Positions 5,390 through 5,395 of a stretch of 5,395 bases of DNA are shown here, one piece after another. Numbering within the stretch: position 1 is the first letter of the stretch; every line of letters begins with the position of its first letter. The DNA is from Syntrophobacteria bacterium (GTDB taxonomy: Bacteria; Desulfobacterota; Syntrophobacteria; JARFUL01): positions 1 through 5,395 of the forward strand of contig JARFUL010000122.1 of NCBI GenBank assembly GCA_029289015.1, in the 5' to 3' direction. A program made the translations under genes and the position numbers. The notes under the pieces were generated by a model, which saw only the letters and a list, made by a program, of their open reading frames with translations, did no database searches and had not been told where the DNA came from.

Positions 5390-5395
5390 ACTATA
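5390..5395 (-). promoter_or_regulatory. Possible -10 box upstream of the minus-strand operon
   Basis: Read on the minus strand the last six bases are TATAGT, five of six matches to the sigma-70 -10 consensus, 32 bases before the ATG of the GTPase gene. The -35 region would lie outside the window, so this cannot be confirmed. Confidence 0.2.

Overview
The window is bacterial chromosomal DNA, GC-rich (roughly 60-65% by eye) and densely coded. There are no rRNA or tRNA genes, insertion sequences, CRISPR arrays or other signs of a mobile element. A lipoprotein, a lipid-A-type membrane domain and a polyprenyl-phosphate-type glycosyltransferase point to a Gram-negative (diderm) organism. A stand-alone bacterial RRM protein next to endonuclease IV and a dynamin-like GTPase would fit a deltaproteobacterial (Desulfobacterota-type) or related lineage. 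That placement is inference; no taxonomic marker is present.

Left part, plus strand (1-1289): a structured leader, a 90-residue RRM RNA-binding protein (81-353), two GC-rich hairpins in an 84-bp gap, then endonuclease IV (nfo, 438-1289) with all nine metal-ligand positions of the family. The two genes may be co-transcribed. Positions 1290-1492 form a convergent gap with no gene; a strong inverted repeat at its right edge runs into the end of the opposing gene.

Right part, minus strand (5357 down to 1493): four genes read as one tight operon. In transcription order they are a 743-residue dynamin-like GTPase with an irregular G4 motif (5357-3126), a 195-residue lipoprotein of unknown function joined to it by an ATGA stop/start overlap (3129-2542), a family 2 glycosyltransferase resembling polyprenyl-phosphate sugar transferases (2519-1770), and a small three-helix membrane protein of the LAB_N (lipid A biosynthesis N-terminal) family overlapping it by 17 bp (1786-1493). 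For both downstream genes the longest frame opens at a TTG, but a nearby ATG is the better start.

The last two genes form a familiar pair that probably modifies a lipid-linked envelope glycan. The unusual part is the coupling of a dynamin-like GTPase to a lipoprotein, upstream of that pair. This suggests, without proving, an envelope or membrane-remodelling module. It is the best candidate here for an undescribed system.
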